From: Neobacillus drentensis NBRC 102427
Lineage (GTDB): Bacteria; Bacillota; Bacilli; Bacillales; Cytobacillaceae
Direction of reading: 5' to 3'
Length of the DNA stretch: 64,000 nt
Assembly (NCBI RefSeq): GCF_001591445.1
Contig: NZ_BCUX01000024.1
Coordinates: 1-64,000 of the forward strand
The notes beneath the pieces are model-generated. The model searched no databases. It was not told where the DNA came from and saw nothing but the letters and a program-made list of their open reading frames with translations. Position numbers and translations under genes: made by a program. Positions 17,325-25,289 of this stretch are shown here, piece by piece; positions within the stretch are counted from its first letter, which is position 1, and each line of letters opens with the position of its first letter.

Positions 17325-17783
17325 ATGAATAAACTATTTGTCGACCAAACGATTGAAATCAATGCTCCGGCGTCAAAGGTATGGGATGTTATTACAGTCG
17401 ATGAGTACAATAACCATTGGGCGACTGAATTTTCAAGCGGGGGACCACAGTTTCATCTTGACTCCACTTGGGAGCTTGGCAGTCCTGTTTTATGGAAAGG
17501 CGAGGATGGGACGGTAATAGTCGAAGGGGATGTGACGGCTCTTGAGCCAAAAAAACTCCTACGCTTTACCGTTTTTGATGTTCGGAGTGAGGAAAAGGCA
17601 CTTGTTACGGAGGAAGACGGGATCACCTTCCACTTGTCTGAGTATAATGGAAAAACAACACTGCATATTTTGCAAGGGGATTTCTCTGTGATGCCGGATG
17701 GGAAGAAATACCGCGATTTAAGTGCGGAGATTTGGGAAAAGGTGCTGCCTAGTATTAAAAAAATGGCGGAAGCAGCTAATTAG
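17325..17783 (+). CDS. SRPBCC/START-like ligand-binding protein
   Basis: A 152-residue protein of the SRPBCC superfamily, close to the AHSA1-like group. It begins FVDQTIEINAPASKVWDVIT, the usual first strand and helix. VLWKGEDGTVIVEGDVTALEPKKLLRFTVF follows in the middle, and it closes with a long C-terminal helix (SAEIWEKVLPSIKKMAEAA). Such proteins bind hydrophobic ligands, and no specific ligand can be named. CTAGGAGGT precedes the ATG. It is monocistronic and separated from the urate operon by a terminator. Confidence 0.8.
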   Translation: MNKLFVDQTIEINAPASKVWDVITVDEYNNHWATEFSSGGPQFHLDSTWELGSPVLWKGEDGTVIVEGDVTALEPKKLLRFTVFDVRSEEKALVTEEDGITFHLSEYNGKTTLHILQGDFSVMPDGKKYRDLSAEIWEKVLPSIKKMAEAAN

Positions 17784-17809
17784 TTTTTTCCGAAACTTAA
17801 ATTCTTGTT

Positions 17810-17836
17810 GGGCTAGGTAATTTATCCACCTAGCTC
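17810..17836 (+). terminator. Hairpin after the SRPBCC gene
   Basis: GGGCTAGGT pairs with ACCTAGCTC in a 9-bp stem. Only a short T-poor tract (TCTTTG) follows, so terminator strength is uncertain. Confidence 0.45.
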
Positions 17837-17873
17837 TCTTTGATATGTTAAACTCTTGATAAAAAGGAGTCCG

Positions 17874-18815
17874 TTGGATTTGAAGATAATTGATCTACAT
17901 TGTGACGCTCTATTGAAACTCCAAGAAGCTAAGGGGTCGTTGCGATTCGCTGACGCGCCAGAATTACAAACAAATAAGACTCGATTACAGCAAGGCCAAA
18001 TCAAAGTGCAGTGCTTTGCGATTTTTATCGAACCGGAAATTAAAGGGGACCAGAAATTTCAAGTAGCCCTCGAGCAGATCGATTATTTTTACAAGGAAGT
18101 GCTTGGGAAAAATCCTGACATGGTCCATATCAAAGACTGGTCTGATTTTGACGATTTAAAAATTGGTCAGATTGGGGCGATGCTAACACTTGAAGGCGTC
18201 GATGCAATTAGCAACGATTTAGCGAAGCTCCATATTCTCTGCCAACTCGGTGTACGTTCTGTTGGTCTGACGTGGAATCAAGCCAATCTTGCCGCAGATG
18301 GTGCCGGAGAACCGCGTGGCGCTGGGCTGACACTGTTCGGAAAAGAAATTGTCAAGTTTAATAATGAGCATCAAATATTGACCGATGTTTCCCATTTAAG
18401 CGACAAGGGGATTTGGGAGGTCATTGAATTAGCCAAGTATCCGATTGCAAGTCACTCGAATGCACGAGCACTTTGCAACCATTTGCGAAACTTAACAGAT
18501 GAACAGGCTCAGGCGATGTTTGCCAAAGGCGGGTTGATTCATGTTGTCTACCATCCACCTTTTGTAAAAGAATCGGGCGAAGTAACGATTCCGGACCTTG
18601 TGAAACATATTGATCACTTTTGCTCATTAGGCGGGGTCAAACAGATTGGATTCGGCTCGGATTTTGATGGGATTTCTACTCTTATTACCAATTTGGATGA
18701 CGCCTCAAAAAGCCAAAATCTTATTAATGAGCTATTAAAATATTACAGTGAAGAGGTCGTCCGCGGCTTTGCCTATCAAAACTTTCTGGACCACCGGCCG
18801 GGTTTTGGACGATGA
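17874..18815 (+). CDS. Membrane dipeptidase family protein (peptidase M19)
   Basis: A 313-residue zinc dipeptidase of the renal dipeptidase family. The TTG at 17874 is the start, since AAAAGGAG lies 6 bases before it. Metal residues appear in IIDLHCDALL (His9, Asp11), LTLEGVDAI, DVSHLSD, ASHSNARALCNHLRNLTDEQ and GFGSDFDGI. Despite the family name there is no membrane anchor, and the protein should be cytoplasmic. It may cleave dipeptides or D-amino acid-containing dipeptides; the substrate is not set by sequence. It has no operon partner. Confidence 0.9.
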   Translation: MDLKIIDLHCDALLKLQEAKGSLRFADAPELQTNKTRLQQGQIKVQCFAIFIEPEIKGDQKFQVALEQIDYFYKEVLGKNPDMVHIKDWSDFDDLKIGQIGAMLTLEGVDAISNDLAKLHILCQLGVRSVGLTWNQANLAADGAGEPRGAGLTLFGKEIVKFNNEHQILTDVSHLSDKGIWEVIELAKYPIASHSNARALCNHLRNLTDEQAQAMFAKGGLIHVVYHPPFVKESGEVTIPDLVKHIDHFCSLGGVKQIGFGSDFDGISTLITNLDDASKSQNLINELLKYYSEEVVRGFAYQNFLDHRPGFGR

Positions 18816-18894
18816 AGGTTTGAGAAAAGGGAATGATCGTTGGCAAATTGCCGACAGGAAAGAAAAACGGTTTTTTTAAAGAGGAGAATTTAAA

Positions 18895-19125
18895 TTGTAC
18901 CTTACAGTAAAAGAGACAGCAGAATATTTATCGGTTCCAGAGGCAACCGTTAAAGGCCTAATCCAACAAAAGAAAATTCGTGCCTTATTTGACGGGGAAG
19001 AGTACCTAATCTACAAAGAACAATTCAGTACCCACCTAAAACAAATGGAAAAATACAAACAACTCATCGAAGAAATCCTAAACGAACCCATCCCGGAAAG
19101 CATCGACGTAAAAGACGAGGATTAA
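18895..19125 (+). CDS. Excisionase-like helix-turn-helix protein
   Basis: A 76-residue protein starting at TTG with AGAGGAG 8 bases before. The first 50 residues, YLTVKETAEYLSVPEATVKGLIQQKKIRALFDGEEYLIYKEQF, match the MerR/excisionase-type winged helix (helix-turn-helix plus wing). A short helix and an acidic tail follow. No integrase or other mobile gene is near, so it is more likely a small regulator than a true excisionase. The target is unknown. Codon use in the second half is A-rich. Confidence 0.75.
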   Translation: MYLTVKETAEYLSVPEATVKGLIQQKKIRALFDGEEYLIYKEQFSTHLKQMEKYKQLIEEILNEPIPESIDVKDED

Positions 19126-19135
19126 TCTTAAGTAG

Positions 19136-19217
19136 TTGGTGCCTGACACCATTCGTGGACAAATCTGTGGGTTTGTCCATACGGGGTGGACGTAGTGGCG
19201 ATTTGGTGCCTGACACC
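19136..19217. repeat. Pair of TTGGTGCCTGACACC repeats flanking a small hairpin
   Basis: The 15-base sequence TTGGTGCCTGACACC occurs at 19136-19150 and again at 19203-19217 in the same orientation. The repeat is itself nearly palindromic (GGTG..CACC). Between the copies lies GGACAAA...TTTGTCC, a 7-bp stem. The second copy ends 15 bases before the DUF488 start codon. It looks like a small dispersed intergenic element of the kind found in many copies in Bacillus-type genomes. Confidence 0.7.
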
Positions 19218-19232
19218 AATTGGAGGTTAAGT

Positions 19233-19607
19233 ATGGAAAATATTTTTATGAAAAGGGTCTATGAGCCCTACGACGAATCGGATGGGTGCCGTATTTTAAT
19301 TGACCGCTTGTGGCCGAGGGGGATTTCGAAAGAAGCGGCGAGGCTTTCGTTTTGGCATAAAGATCTAGCTCCTAGCAACGAACTACGGAAGTGGTTTTGT
19401 CATAAGCCCGAGTTATTCGAAGAATTTCGTCGCAGATACCTTGATGAACTTCGCTCAGTTGAACAGAAGCGAGAGTATATACTGGGAATCGTTGAAATGG
19501 CAGCGAAGGGCCCAGTAACACTCTTATATGGAGCAAAGGACCCGGTATACAATCACGCATTGGTATTGATGGAGGAACTAGGCAGATTAGCTGAGATGGA
19601 ACGATGA
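19233..19607 (+). CDS. DUF488 family protein
   Basis: A 124-residue protein of the DUF488/YeaO family. Family marks are RVYEPYDESDGCRILIDRLWPRGISKEAA, then WHKDLAPSNELRKWFCHKPELFEEFRRRYLDEL and TLLYGAKDPVYNHALVL. The ATG at 19233 is chosen because TGGAGGT lies just before it; the frame is open upstream but only through the repeat element. The biochemical function of DUF488 is not established. It is single, between the repeat pair and the 52-bp array. Confidence 0.85.
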   Translation: MENIFMKRVYEPYDESDGCRILIDRLWPRGISKEAARLSFWHKDLAPSNELRKWFCHKPELFEEFRRRYLDELRSVEQKREYILGIVEMAAKGPVTLLYGAKDPVYNHALVLMEELGRLAEMER

Positions 19608-19610
19608 AAT

Positions 19611-19934
19611 GGGAGTGATGTCCGGTGTATGGTGCCCGCGAAGGCTGAAAAAAAGGATGAATGGTAAATATAGGAGGCGTATGGTGACCTTGAAGAGTGG
19701 AAAATTGCATGATCGGTAATCATAGAAAGTGTATGATGCCCGTTAAGCGCAAAAAATTGCCTCCACGGTAACTAGTCAACGCGACTAGTGCCCGTGAAGC
19801 ATAAAAAATCACATCAACGGTAACTAGTGAAGACGACTAATGCCCGTGAATCCTAAAAAATCTCCTCCACGGTAACTAGTCAACGCGACTAATGACCTTC
19901 AACTATAAAAATGAACCACAACGGGCATCAGTCC
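19611..19934. repeat. Degenerate 52-bp tandem array of hairpin units
   Basis: This fills the 331-base gap between the DUF488 gene and the YitT-like gene. Six units of exactly 52 bases start at 19611, 19663, 19715, 19767, 19819 and 19871, with a partial seventh at 19923. Most units begin GGTAA, have a central ACTA/TGAT-x-TGCCCG block, and end in an A-rich tract plus CTCCAC. In each, the two segments flanking the centre can pair. The unit at 19715 uses ATCATA/TATGAT and the unit at 19767 uses ACTAGTC/GACTAGT, so the arms changed together. No coding potential was recognised. Confidence 0.8.
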
Positions 19935-19938
19935 CTTA

Positions 19939-20778
19939 TTAATCTCTGCGGAAACGGCCCATCACTTCCATCGTCTGCATTATGTTTACAAAAGCTTTCG
20001 GATCTACCGTTCTAATCGCATGTTTTGTTTCATTTAATTCGTATTTGGTGATCACCGTAGTTAACACCTTTTTGGGCTTATGGGTGTATGCACCTTCTGC
20101 ATCCGTTACTGTAACGCCGCGTGCATGCAAATGGATTAGCGCATCCGTAAGCTCTTCAAACTTTTCCGTCACAATCGTTATCGTTAATTTATTTTGATTA
20201 GTGTACACCATATCTACGGCGCGGCCGGACACATAAATAGCAATAATCGTATAAAGTGTGATCCCCCATCCAAAAATCAGCCCGGAAATCCCCACCACCA
20301 AAAAGTTCATACAAATATTTAAAAAGCCCACCTGCAGGTTCCTTTTTTTCGCCAGTGTGAGACTAACAATATCCGTTCCGCCAGTTGAGCCTCCAATCCG
20401 AATGATAATTCCAACGGCAATACCATAAAGAGCCCCTCCAATGATGGAAGAAAGAAGAATGTCATTGCTAATGGCGTGAATCGGAATAAATTTCATACTC
20501 ATTGATAAAACAAAAACAGCATAGCCTGTCAGCAAAATAAACTTTTTTCCCAAGTATTTTACTCCTAATAGAAATAAAGGAATATTAATAATCAAAATAA
20601 TCGACCCGGTATTGACGTCTAAAAAATGGTGAATAAAAAAGGCGATACCTGTGACACCACCGGATGTTAATTGATGAGGAATAAGGAAGGTGTTAAAGGC
20701 AAATCCGAATAACATGGAACAAAGTCCAATGGCAATCATTTGAAAAATCAATCGTAACAACAGGAACACCTCGATCAT
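19939..20778 (-). CDS. YitT-family membrane protein (DUF161/DUF2179)
   Basis: A 279-residue protein with five to six membrane helices (about residues 5-195), including FLIPHQLTSGGVTGIAFFIHHF and GGSTGGTDIVSL, both typical of YitT/YpjC/YqfU-type proteins. The C-terminal soluble DUF2179 domain (about 200-270) contains VTVTDAEGAYTHKPKKVLTTVI. Function is unproven in the family. The ATG at 20778 has no clear ribosome site; a TTG six codons later is preceded by GAGGTG and may be the real start. The gene ends directly beside the 52-bp array. Confidence 0.85.
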   Translation of the reverse strand: MIEVFLLLRLIFQMIAIGLCSMLFGFAFNTFLIPHQLTSGGVTGIAFFIHHFLDVNTGSIILIINIPLFLLGVKYLGKKFILLTGYAVFVLSMSMKFIPIHAISNDILLSSIIGGALYGIAVGIIIRIGGSTGGTDIVSLTLAKKRNLQVGFLNICMNFLVVGISGLIFGWGITLYTIIAIYVSGRAVDMVYTNQNKLTITIVTEKFEELTDALIHLHARGVTVTDAEGAYTHKPKKVLTTVITKYELNETKHAIRTVDPKAFVNIMQTMEVMGRFRRD

Positions 20779-20831
20779 TTTGTGGTGTATTCATGGTGTT
20801 ATTTTGTCCGAAGGGTGGATAGTTTATTTTC

Positions 20832-20862
20832 AAAAAAAAAAACGCCCTTCAATTAAGGCGTT
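20832..20862 (-). terminator. Terminator of the hemolysin III family gene
   Basis: AACGCC and GGCGTT form a 6-bp stem. On the minus strand it is followed by a run of about 10 T, just after the stop of the gene at 20871. Confidence 0.85.
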
Positions 20863-20870
20863 ATAAAAAA

Positions 20871-21518
20871 TTAAATAACATATAGGAAAACGGTTAAAAA
20901 ATGAGACAAACTCCCAAGCAATATATAAATATGAAAAATCTCATGGAAGCCCATGTATTTTGATTGTAAGAACTTAGGCTTTGCTCCGTAAATGACCCCG
21001 CCAATGGTATAGAAAATGCCCCCAAGTATGAGCAAAAATAATCCAATCGGGTTTAAGCTGACGGTTAGCGGCGAGAAGACAAATACAATCATCCAGCCCA
21101 TCGCTAAATACAAGGCAGTTGAAATCCAGCGCGGGCAATTAAACCAGACCATTTTAAAGACAACCCCGCTAATCGCAATCCCAGAAATAATCGAAAAGAG
21201 AATCGCGCCTATTTTTCCGTTCAGGCTGATAAAACAAAAGGGTGTGTACGTACCGGCAATTAAAATGAATATCATCGAATGGTCCAGTCTCCGTAAAAAG
21301 GCAATCACTTGATCCTGAGCAATCACCATGTGATAGGTAGCCGATGCCGAGTAAAGCAAAATCATGCTTACCCCGAAAATAATGACCGCAGTAATGGCAG
21401 TTGGTGAATTTGTCGTTGCTGCCGCCTTGATAACCATCGCAAGTAGTCCGACAAAAGATAAAATGGCTCCGGCTAAATGGGTAAGTCCATTGATTGGTTC
21501 GCGAATGTAATTGTTCAT
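20871..21518 (-). CDS. trhA: Hemolysin III family protein (PAQR-like membrane protein)
   Basis: A 215-residue seven-helix membrane protein. Starting at 21518, where GGGAGG precedes the ATG, it reads MNNYIREPINGLTHLAGAILSFVGLLAMV. The conserved Ser/His/Asp positions of the family appear in YSASATYHM, RRLDHSMIFILIAGTYTPF and MGFHEIFHIYILLGSLSHF. The family shares the PAQR fold, with a metal-bound hydrolase-like centre; bacterial members have been linked to membrane homeostasis. Despite the name, hemolysis is not implied. It is monocistronic with a clear terminator. Confidence 0.88.
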   Translation of the reverse strand: MNNYIREPINGLTHLAGAILSFVGLLAMVIKAAATTNSPTAITAVIIFGVSMILLYSASATYHMVIAQDQVIAFLRRLDHSMIFILIAGTYTPFCFISLNGKIGAILFSIISGIAISGVVFKMVWFNCPRWISTALYLAMGWMIVFVFSPLTVSLNPIGLFLLILGGIFYTIGGVIYGAKPKFLQSKYMGFHEIFHIYILLGSLSHFLTVFLYVI

Positions 21519-21648
21519 TTTAATTGCCTCCCAACATTGCATGTAGTTTTAATAACTACTTATAATAATACTCGCATATCAACATCTAGTCAATGCATAT
21601 ATCTTAAGGTATAATAAAAAAATAATGACAATGAACGGGGTTAAACGA

Positions 21649-22239
21649 ATGGAAAATATCCAACAAATTATTGAGAAACTTGGCTTAGATGTAGGCCTAG
21701 CTTTAGATGAGATTCCACAAATAGATTTATACATGGACCAAGTGATTCAGTTGTTTGAAAATAAATTCAACGAAACGAAGCGGTATGAAGACGACAAGGT
21801 TCTCACCAAAACGATGATTAACAACTATGCAAAAGGCAAACTCATTTTTCCAATCCAGAATAAGAAGTATTCAAAAAAACACCTCATCCTGATGAGCTTG
21901 ATTTACCAATTAAAAGGGGCACTTTCCATCAATGATATAAAAGTGACACTTCAAGCGATTAATCAAAAAATTATCAAAGAGGAGATGGAGTTAGAGTCCT
22001 TTTATTCTAGTTATCTGCATTTAACACGACAAAATGTCGAGGATTTTAAAGCTGACATTTCGGAAAGGGTAAAGGATGTGAATGAAGAGATTACTGAGGA
22101 TGAAAAAGGAAACTCAGCCGATCTTGAACAGGTGTTAATGATTTCTTCACTTGTTCATATGAGTAATTTATATCGGAAAGTCGCTGAAAAACTGGTTGAT
22201 GACATGACTGTAGAAAAATACGAAAAGCGTCACAAATAA
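21649..22239 (+). CDS. DUF1836 family protein
   Basis: A 196-residue, mostly helical protein. The segment VLTKTMINNYAKGKLIFPIQNKKYSKKHLILMSLIYQLKGALSINDIKVTLQ matches DUF1836, a Firmicutes family with a MerR-like helix-turn-helix character. The ATG at 21649 (MENIQQIIEKLGL) is preferred because CGGGG lies upstream; an alternative ATG at 21625 lacks a site. It converges on the beta-helix gene, and the two stops overlap by 10 bases inside a shared terminator stem. A DNA-binding role is plausible but untested. Confidence 0.75.
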   Translation: MENIQQIIEKLGLDVGLALDEIPQIDLYMDQVIQLFENKFNETKRYEDDKVLTKTMINNYAKGKLIFPIQNKKYSKKHLILMSLIYQLKGALSINDIKVTLQAINQKIIKEEMELESFYSSYLHLTRQNVEDFKADISERVKDVNEEITEDEKGNSADLEQVLMISSLVHMSNLYRKVAEKLVDDMTVEKYEKRHK

Positions 22240-22262
22240 TTTTTGACGCTTTTCGTATTTTT
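22214..22262. terminator. Bidirectional terminator across two converging gene ends
   Basis: A perfect 19-bp stem, arms at 22214-22232 and 22244-22262 with an 11-base loop, has A-rich and T-rich outer ends, so it works in both directions. It contains the last codons of the DUF1836 gene and of the beta-helix gene. Confidence 0.9.
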
Positions 22263-23789
22263 AATGGAAATATCTTCGACTCCTAAGCCGATATCAATCT
22301 GCTTGGGCGCGGAATTTCGGCTTATCACATCATTAATTTGAATAGAATCCGCTCGATTTTCGCCTCCGAATATTTTTATATCACTTCCAGCCTTTCTAAA
22401 ATCTCGAAAAGAAATATTATGCAAGACAATATTTCTAGCCCGATATTGTACAGCAATTACCGGGTTGCCTTTGTAGTCATAATCTGGATCACCAATTAAA
22501 GTAAAATGGTTAATCACAACATTTTTATAAGCGGAGATCACCATTCCACGCGGTGTAGAGTCTTTATATAACTCAGTAAAGACCGGAGCGAGGACTACCA
22601 GATGGGTGGCACAAATATTGTAGGCCGTTTGTGATTCAGGGTCTGTACTTTTGTGATGTCCGATATGACGGAAGTTAAACGAACGGTTATCGCTGACGGA
22701 AATATGTCCGACAATTTGTACATTTGAAGCGGCCGTGGAATTTTTGTGCGCTTTAATTTCCACCCCGCCAAAACACCGAGCTGAAGAATTATTGACAAGC
22801 AAAACATTCCTCGAACCGTCATCAATCTCAATCCCGTTCGAATTCGAAAAGCCCTTTCGGTGGGCACGTCCACTTGGGTCGCACATATGAGAGCGGGAGA
22901 TGAAAATATAATCACTGTGATGAGTGGTGATCCCATCGTCGCCGAAGCCATAGCCATTTAAATTATCGAGCCAGACATACTTGCTGCCCCCGCGGGCACG
23001 TAAGCCATCGCCCCCATAATTGTACAAAGTCGATGAGATATCAAAGCAATGCAGCCCCGGATTTATCCCTTCAACATCCTTTACCCAGCCAAAGGTCACA
23101 TTTGCATACGTTAAGCAGCTCGAATGATTTCCCCACGTACTTGTTTTCCCAGCATCGCCAAGCCTCTCTACATTCCAGTCCAAACTTAGGGCACCGACGA
23201 ATAGATGATGGTTTCCTCTCCAATGATTCATGTTTGTGATCAGTCTGGTGCCTTTTTTAGCCGAATCATGAAGTTTTATCGTCGTTACACCTTTTCCCGC
23301 TCCAACTAGAATGGTCCATGACGGCAGCCGAATTTCCTTCGTAATAAATACTCCTTCGGGTACAACTACTTTCACTCGGCCAGCGCCAATCGCTTTTTTA
23401 AAAGAAAGGGTATTATCCGTTTTTCCATCTCCAATTGCACCGAAATCTACCACATTGAGCTCTTTCCCCACATTATTTTCTAAATTAGAATATTCCTCAT
23501 CTAATAGGCTTTTCCAATCAGGAAAAATGTTCCCATCCGTACTCATCTTGATTTTAACTTGTTCACTGGAAAACGAACGAGTGGATAATGGTCGAAAAAA
23601 AGCCTCCGTCACTTTTTGATATAAAGACTTTGAAGGTGCAGAATGCGGGCTGAGAGGAATCTCTTTTCTTCTAACTTGTTTAAATAGTTTTTCTGTTTCT
23701 TGTAAGGCGCTTTTGATGTCTACCAGCCGGTCCGCTAACTGTTCAAGCAAGGCACCGTTTTTTCTTGGATCATGATATTTGTCTAACAA
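22230..23789 (-). CDS. Right-handed beta-helix protein (pectate lyase superfamily)
   Basis: A 519-residue protein starting at TTG with GGGGTG 8 bases before it. The N-terminal 80 residues are helical and charged (coiled-coil-like). From about 110, NVVDFGAIGDGKTDNTLSFKKAI marks the pectate-lyase-3/GH28-type N-terminus, and a long parallel beta-helix follows with repeated Asn/Asp/Gly turns (YGFGDDGITTHHSDYIFIS, NSNGIEIDDGSRNVLLVNNSS). Such proteins bind or cleave polysaccharides. No signal peptide is present, which is odd for a carbohydrate enzyme and may point to a spore or phage-like surface structure. The substrate is unknown. Confidence 0.8.
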   Translation of the reverse strand: MLDKYHDPRKNGALLEQLADRLVDIKSALQETEKLFKQVRRKEIPLSPHSAPSKSLYQKVTEAFFRPLSTRSFSSEQVKIKMSTDGNIFPDWKSLLDEEYSNLENNVGKELNVVDFGAIGDGKTDNTLSFKKAIGAGRVKVVVPEGVFITKEIRLPSWTILVGAGKGVTTIKLHDSAKKGTRLITNMNHWRGNHHLFVGALSLDWNVERLGDAGKTSTWGNHSSCLTYANVTFGWVKDVEGINPGLHCFDISSTLYNYGGDGLRARGGSKYVWLDNLNGYGFGDDGITTHHSDYIFISRSHMCDPSGRAHRKGFSNSNGIEIDDGSRNVLLVNNSSARCFGGVEIKAHKNSTAASNVQIVGHISVSDNRSFNFRHIGHHKSTDPESQTAYNICATHLVVLAPVFTELYKDSTPRGMVISAYKNVVINHFTLIGDPDYDYKGNPVIAVQYRARNIVLHNISFRDFRKAGSDIKIFGGENRADSIQINDVISRNSAPKQIDIGLGVEDISIKNTKSVKNYL

Positions 23790-23920
23790 TTATTTTTCAC
23801 CCCAATCATCAACATTCTTATTAAAAGTATTATGACATTTTTGGACGATAAATAATATTTACATTTTTGGGGGAGAATCTTTCTGAAATTACTTTGATAA
23901 AAGGAGATATTTAAATGATG

Positions 23921-23952
23921 AAAAGGGGCCAATCTTAATTTTGACCCTTTTT
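23921..23952. terminator. Hairpin between the RDD and beta-helix genes
   Basis: AAAAGGG and CCCTTTT arms with additional CAA/TTG pairing form a stem flanked by A and T tracts. On the minus strand it would end transcription of the GYF-RDD gene. Confidence 0.55.
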
Positions 23953-24028
23953 CCAATGAGTTGCGATTGGTGGGTTCTGAATTTTTTGAGTCTATGCTAT
24001 TATTGTTCAGTTTTTCACAAAGCAATTG

Positions 24029-24769
24029 CTAAATTACAAACCCGGCAATTATAAGCGCAAGGGAGAAAAGACTAACGAAAAGAATACGGGCTAAATTAAC
24101 TTGACCATATAAAACCACAGTCCCAATGTGCTGATCCCAAGTTGATTTTCCATTCTTTCTAAGATCAAAATAAGAAAAATAAGAGCAAATGAGGTTAATC
24201 AATGGGATCCCAAATCCCATTCCGACTGCCGTCACTAAAATACTTCGCTTAAGTGCCATGATAAAAGTGATTGGCTCTCCAGTCATCGTTCTTATTCGTG
24301 CATTGAGGATAAATTTACCTAAGGTGTTCCCAAATATGGAGAGGATGATGGCCTCTACTAAAATATAGAGGATTAAGCTAAGGATAAAAATAAAGATGGG
24401 TGATGAAGCTACCACAAATTTTGGTGAGAAGATTGATACTAATGTGATAAGAAACAATGAAAATAAAGAAAGATCGAACAGTCTGGCAATGTAACGAACA
24501 AAGGGTCTTCCATTCGGATACGTATCCTTTTGTTGTTCCTTCCATTGACCCGCTAAATTTTCTTGTGGTTGTTCTGCATAATCTGTCAGAAAGAAGTCCT
24601 CTGAAAAATAAGGATGACTCTTCGCCATTTGCCAGCATTTCATCTCTTTTGTCCAAATAAATGTTTCCCCTGACAAAACGCCTTGTTCAAACATTTTTTT
24701 CAGTTCAAACAACCCCACTGGCCCCTGTTGATGATGATCTCGAATATAAAACCATGCATTTCCTGCCAT
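24029..24769 (-). CDS. GYF_2-RDD domain membrane protein
   Basis: A 246-residue protein with two parts. Residues 4-50 (WFYIRDHHQQGPVGLFELKKMFEQGVLSGETFIWTKEMKCW) form a GYF_2 domain, a small protein-interaction module. Residues about 95-245 form an RDD domain with RPFVRYIARLFDLSLF, three hydrophobic helices and GNTLGKFILNARI. The RDD family has been tied to ion or osmotic transport, but the function here is unknown. The start is uncertain: ATG at 24769 or TTG at 24778, both downstream of a GGGGGG stretch. It is monocistronic. Confidence 0.8.
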   Translation of the reverse strand: MAGNAWFYIRDHHQQGPVGLFELKKMFEQGVLSGETFIWTKEMKCWQMAKSHPYFSEDFFLTDYAEQPQENLAGQWKEQQKDTYPNGRPFVRYIARLFDLSLFSLFLITLVSIFSPKFVVASSPIFIFILSLILYILVEAIILSIFGNTLGKFILNARIRTMTGEPITFIMALKRSILVTAVGMGFGIPLINLICSYFSYFDLRKNGKSTWDQHIGTVVLYGQVNLARILFVSLFSLALIIAGFVI

Positions 24770-24931
24770 TGGTTCCAATTGATCGCCCCCCAATTAGGTA
24801 AATTATACCACGTAAGGAGATTTGTAGTTTTTTCCAATATCGGTCGAATTTGAAGAATTTTCGACACTTTTCTACGTTGGGATAATTTTTTCAAAAAGAA
24901 AAATACTAACAAGTGTTCGGAGGTGAAAGCG

Positions 24932-25246
24932 TTGGAACAAAAAGATTATCAAAAAATATATGAGGAGTACAAGCAGGAAAGCCAACAGCGAGCACAAGTG
25001 GAAGCAGCTCAGAGTAACCCTGATGGAAAAGAGGAGTTCGTGTCGGTTAGGAAGAACGATGACGGAGACCTTATTGCTTTTAAAACGAGCACTGGACGTG
25101 AGTTGGATTATATCACGGCTTTAAATGAGGCTAAGGCTGGGAATATTGCGCATGTAGATGTCTTCCACAAATACGGGCGTGACATTATCCGCAGTGAACC
25201 AGACGGGATCAAAGAAAATAATTTAGACCATTTACCTGAATTTTAA
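24932..25246 (+). CDS. DUF3892 domain protein
   Basis: A 104-residue protein. The TTG at 24932 has CGGAGG 8 bases before it, whereas the in-frame GTG at 24923 overlaps that site. The N-terminal 35 residues are charged and helical. The rest, FVSVRKNDDGDLIAFKTSTGRELDYITALNEAKAGNIAHVDVFHKYGRDIIRSEPDGIKENNLDHLP, matches DUF3892, including the ending R-S-x-P-D-G-x-x-x-N-N-L-x-x-L-P. No function is known for the family. It converges on leuD, with a shared bidirectional terminator. Confidence 0.8.
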   Translation: MEQKDYQKIYEEYKQESQQRAQVEAAQSNPDGKEEFVSVRKNDDGDLIAFKTSTGRELDYITALNEAKAGNIAHVDVFHKYGRDIIRSEPDGIKENNLDHLPEF

Positions 25247-25252
25247 TGGCAA

Positions 25253-25288
25253 TCAAAAATGAGCCTGGGTTTCCAAGCTCATTTTTGA
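25253..25288. terminator. Bidirectional terminator between DUF3892 gene and leuD
   Basis: TCAAAAATGAGC and GCTCATTTTTGA form a perfect 12-bp stem with A/T-rich outer ends. It ends the ilv-leu operon on the minus strand and the DUF3892 gene on the plus strand. Confidence 0.9.
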
Positions 25289-25289
25289 A

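Noticed and set aside
18895-19125. Excisionase-like gene as evidence for a mobile element
   Set aside because: No integrase, attachment repeats or other phage genes nearby; MerR/excisionase-type folds are common in plain regulators.
19611-19934. CRISPR-like array at the 52-bp repeat
   Set aside because: The whole 52-base unit is conserved, with no repeat/spacer partition, and there are no cas genes.
23896-23937. Seven-codon frame with an AAAGGAGAT site upstream of the terminator hairpin
   Set aside because: Too short to support as a gene and it overlaps the stem; a chance match is likely.
23783-24025. 80-codon minus-strand frame between the RDD and beta-helix genes
   Set aside because: Basic, Asn-rich, lacks a ribosome site and covers the terminator hairpin.
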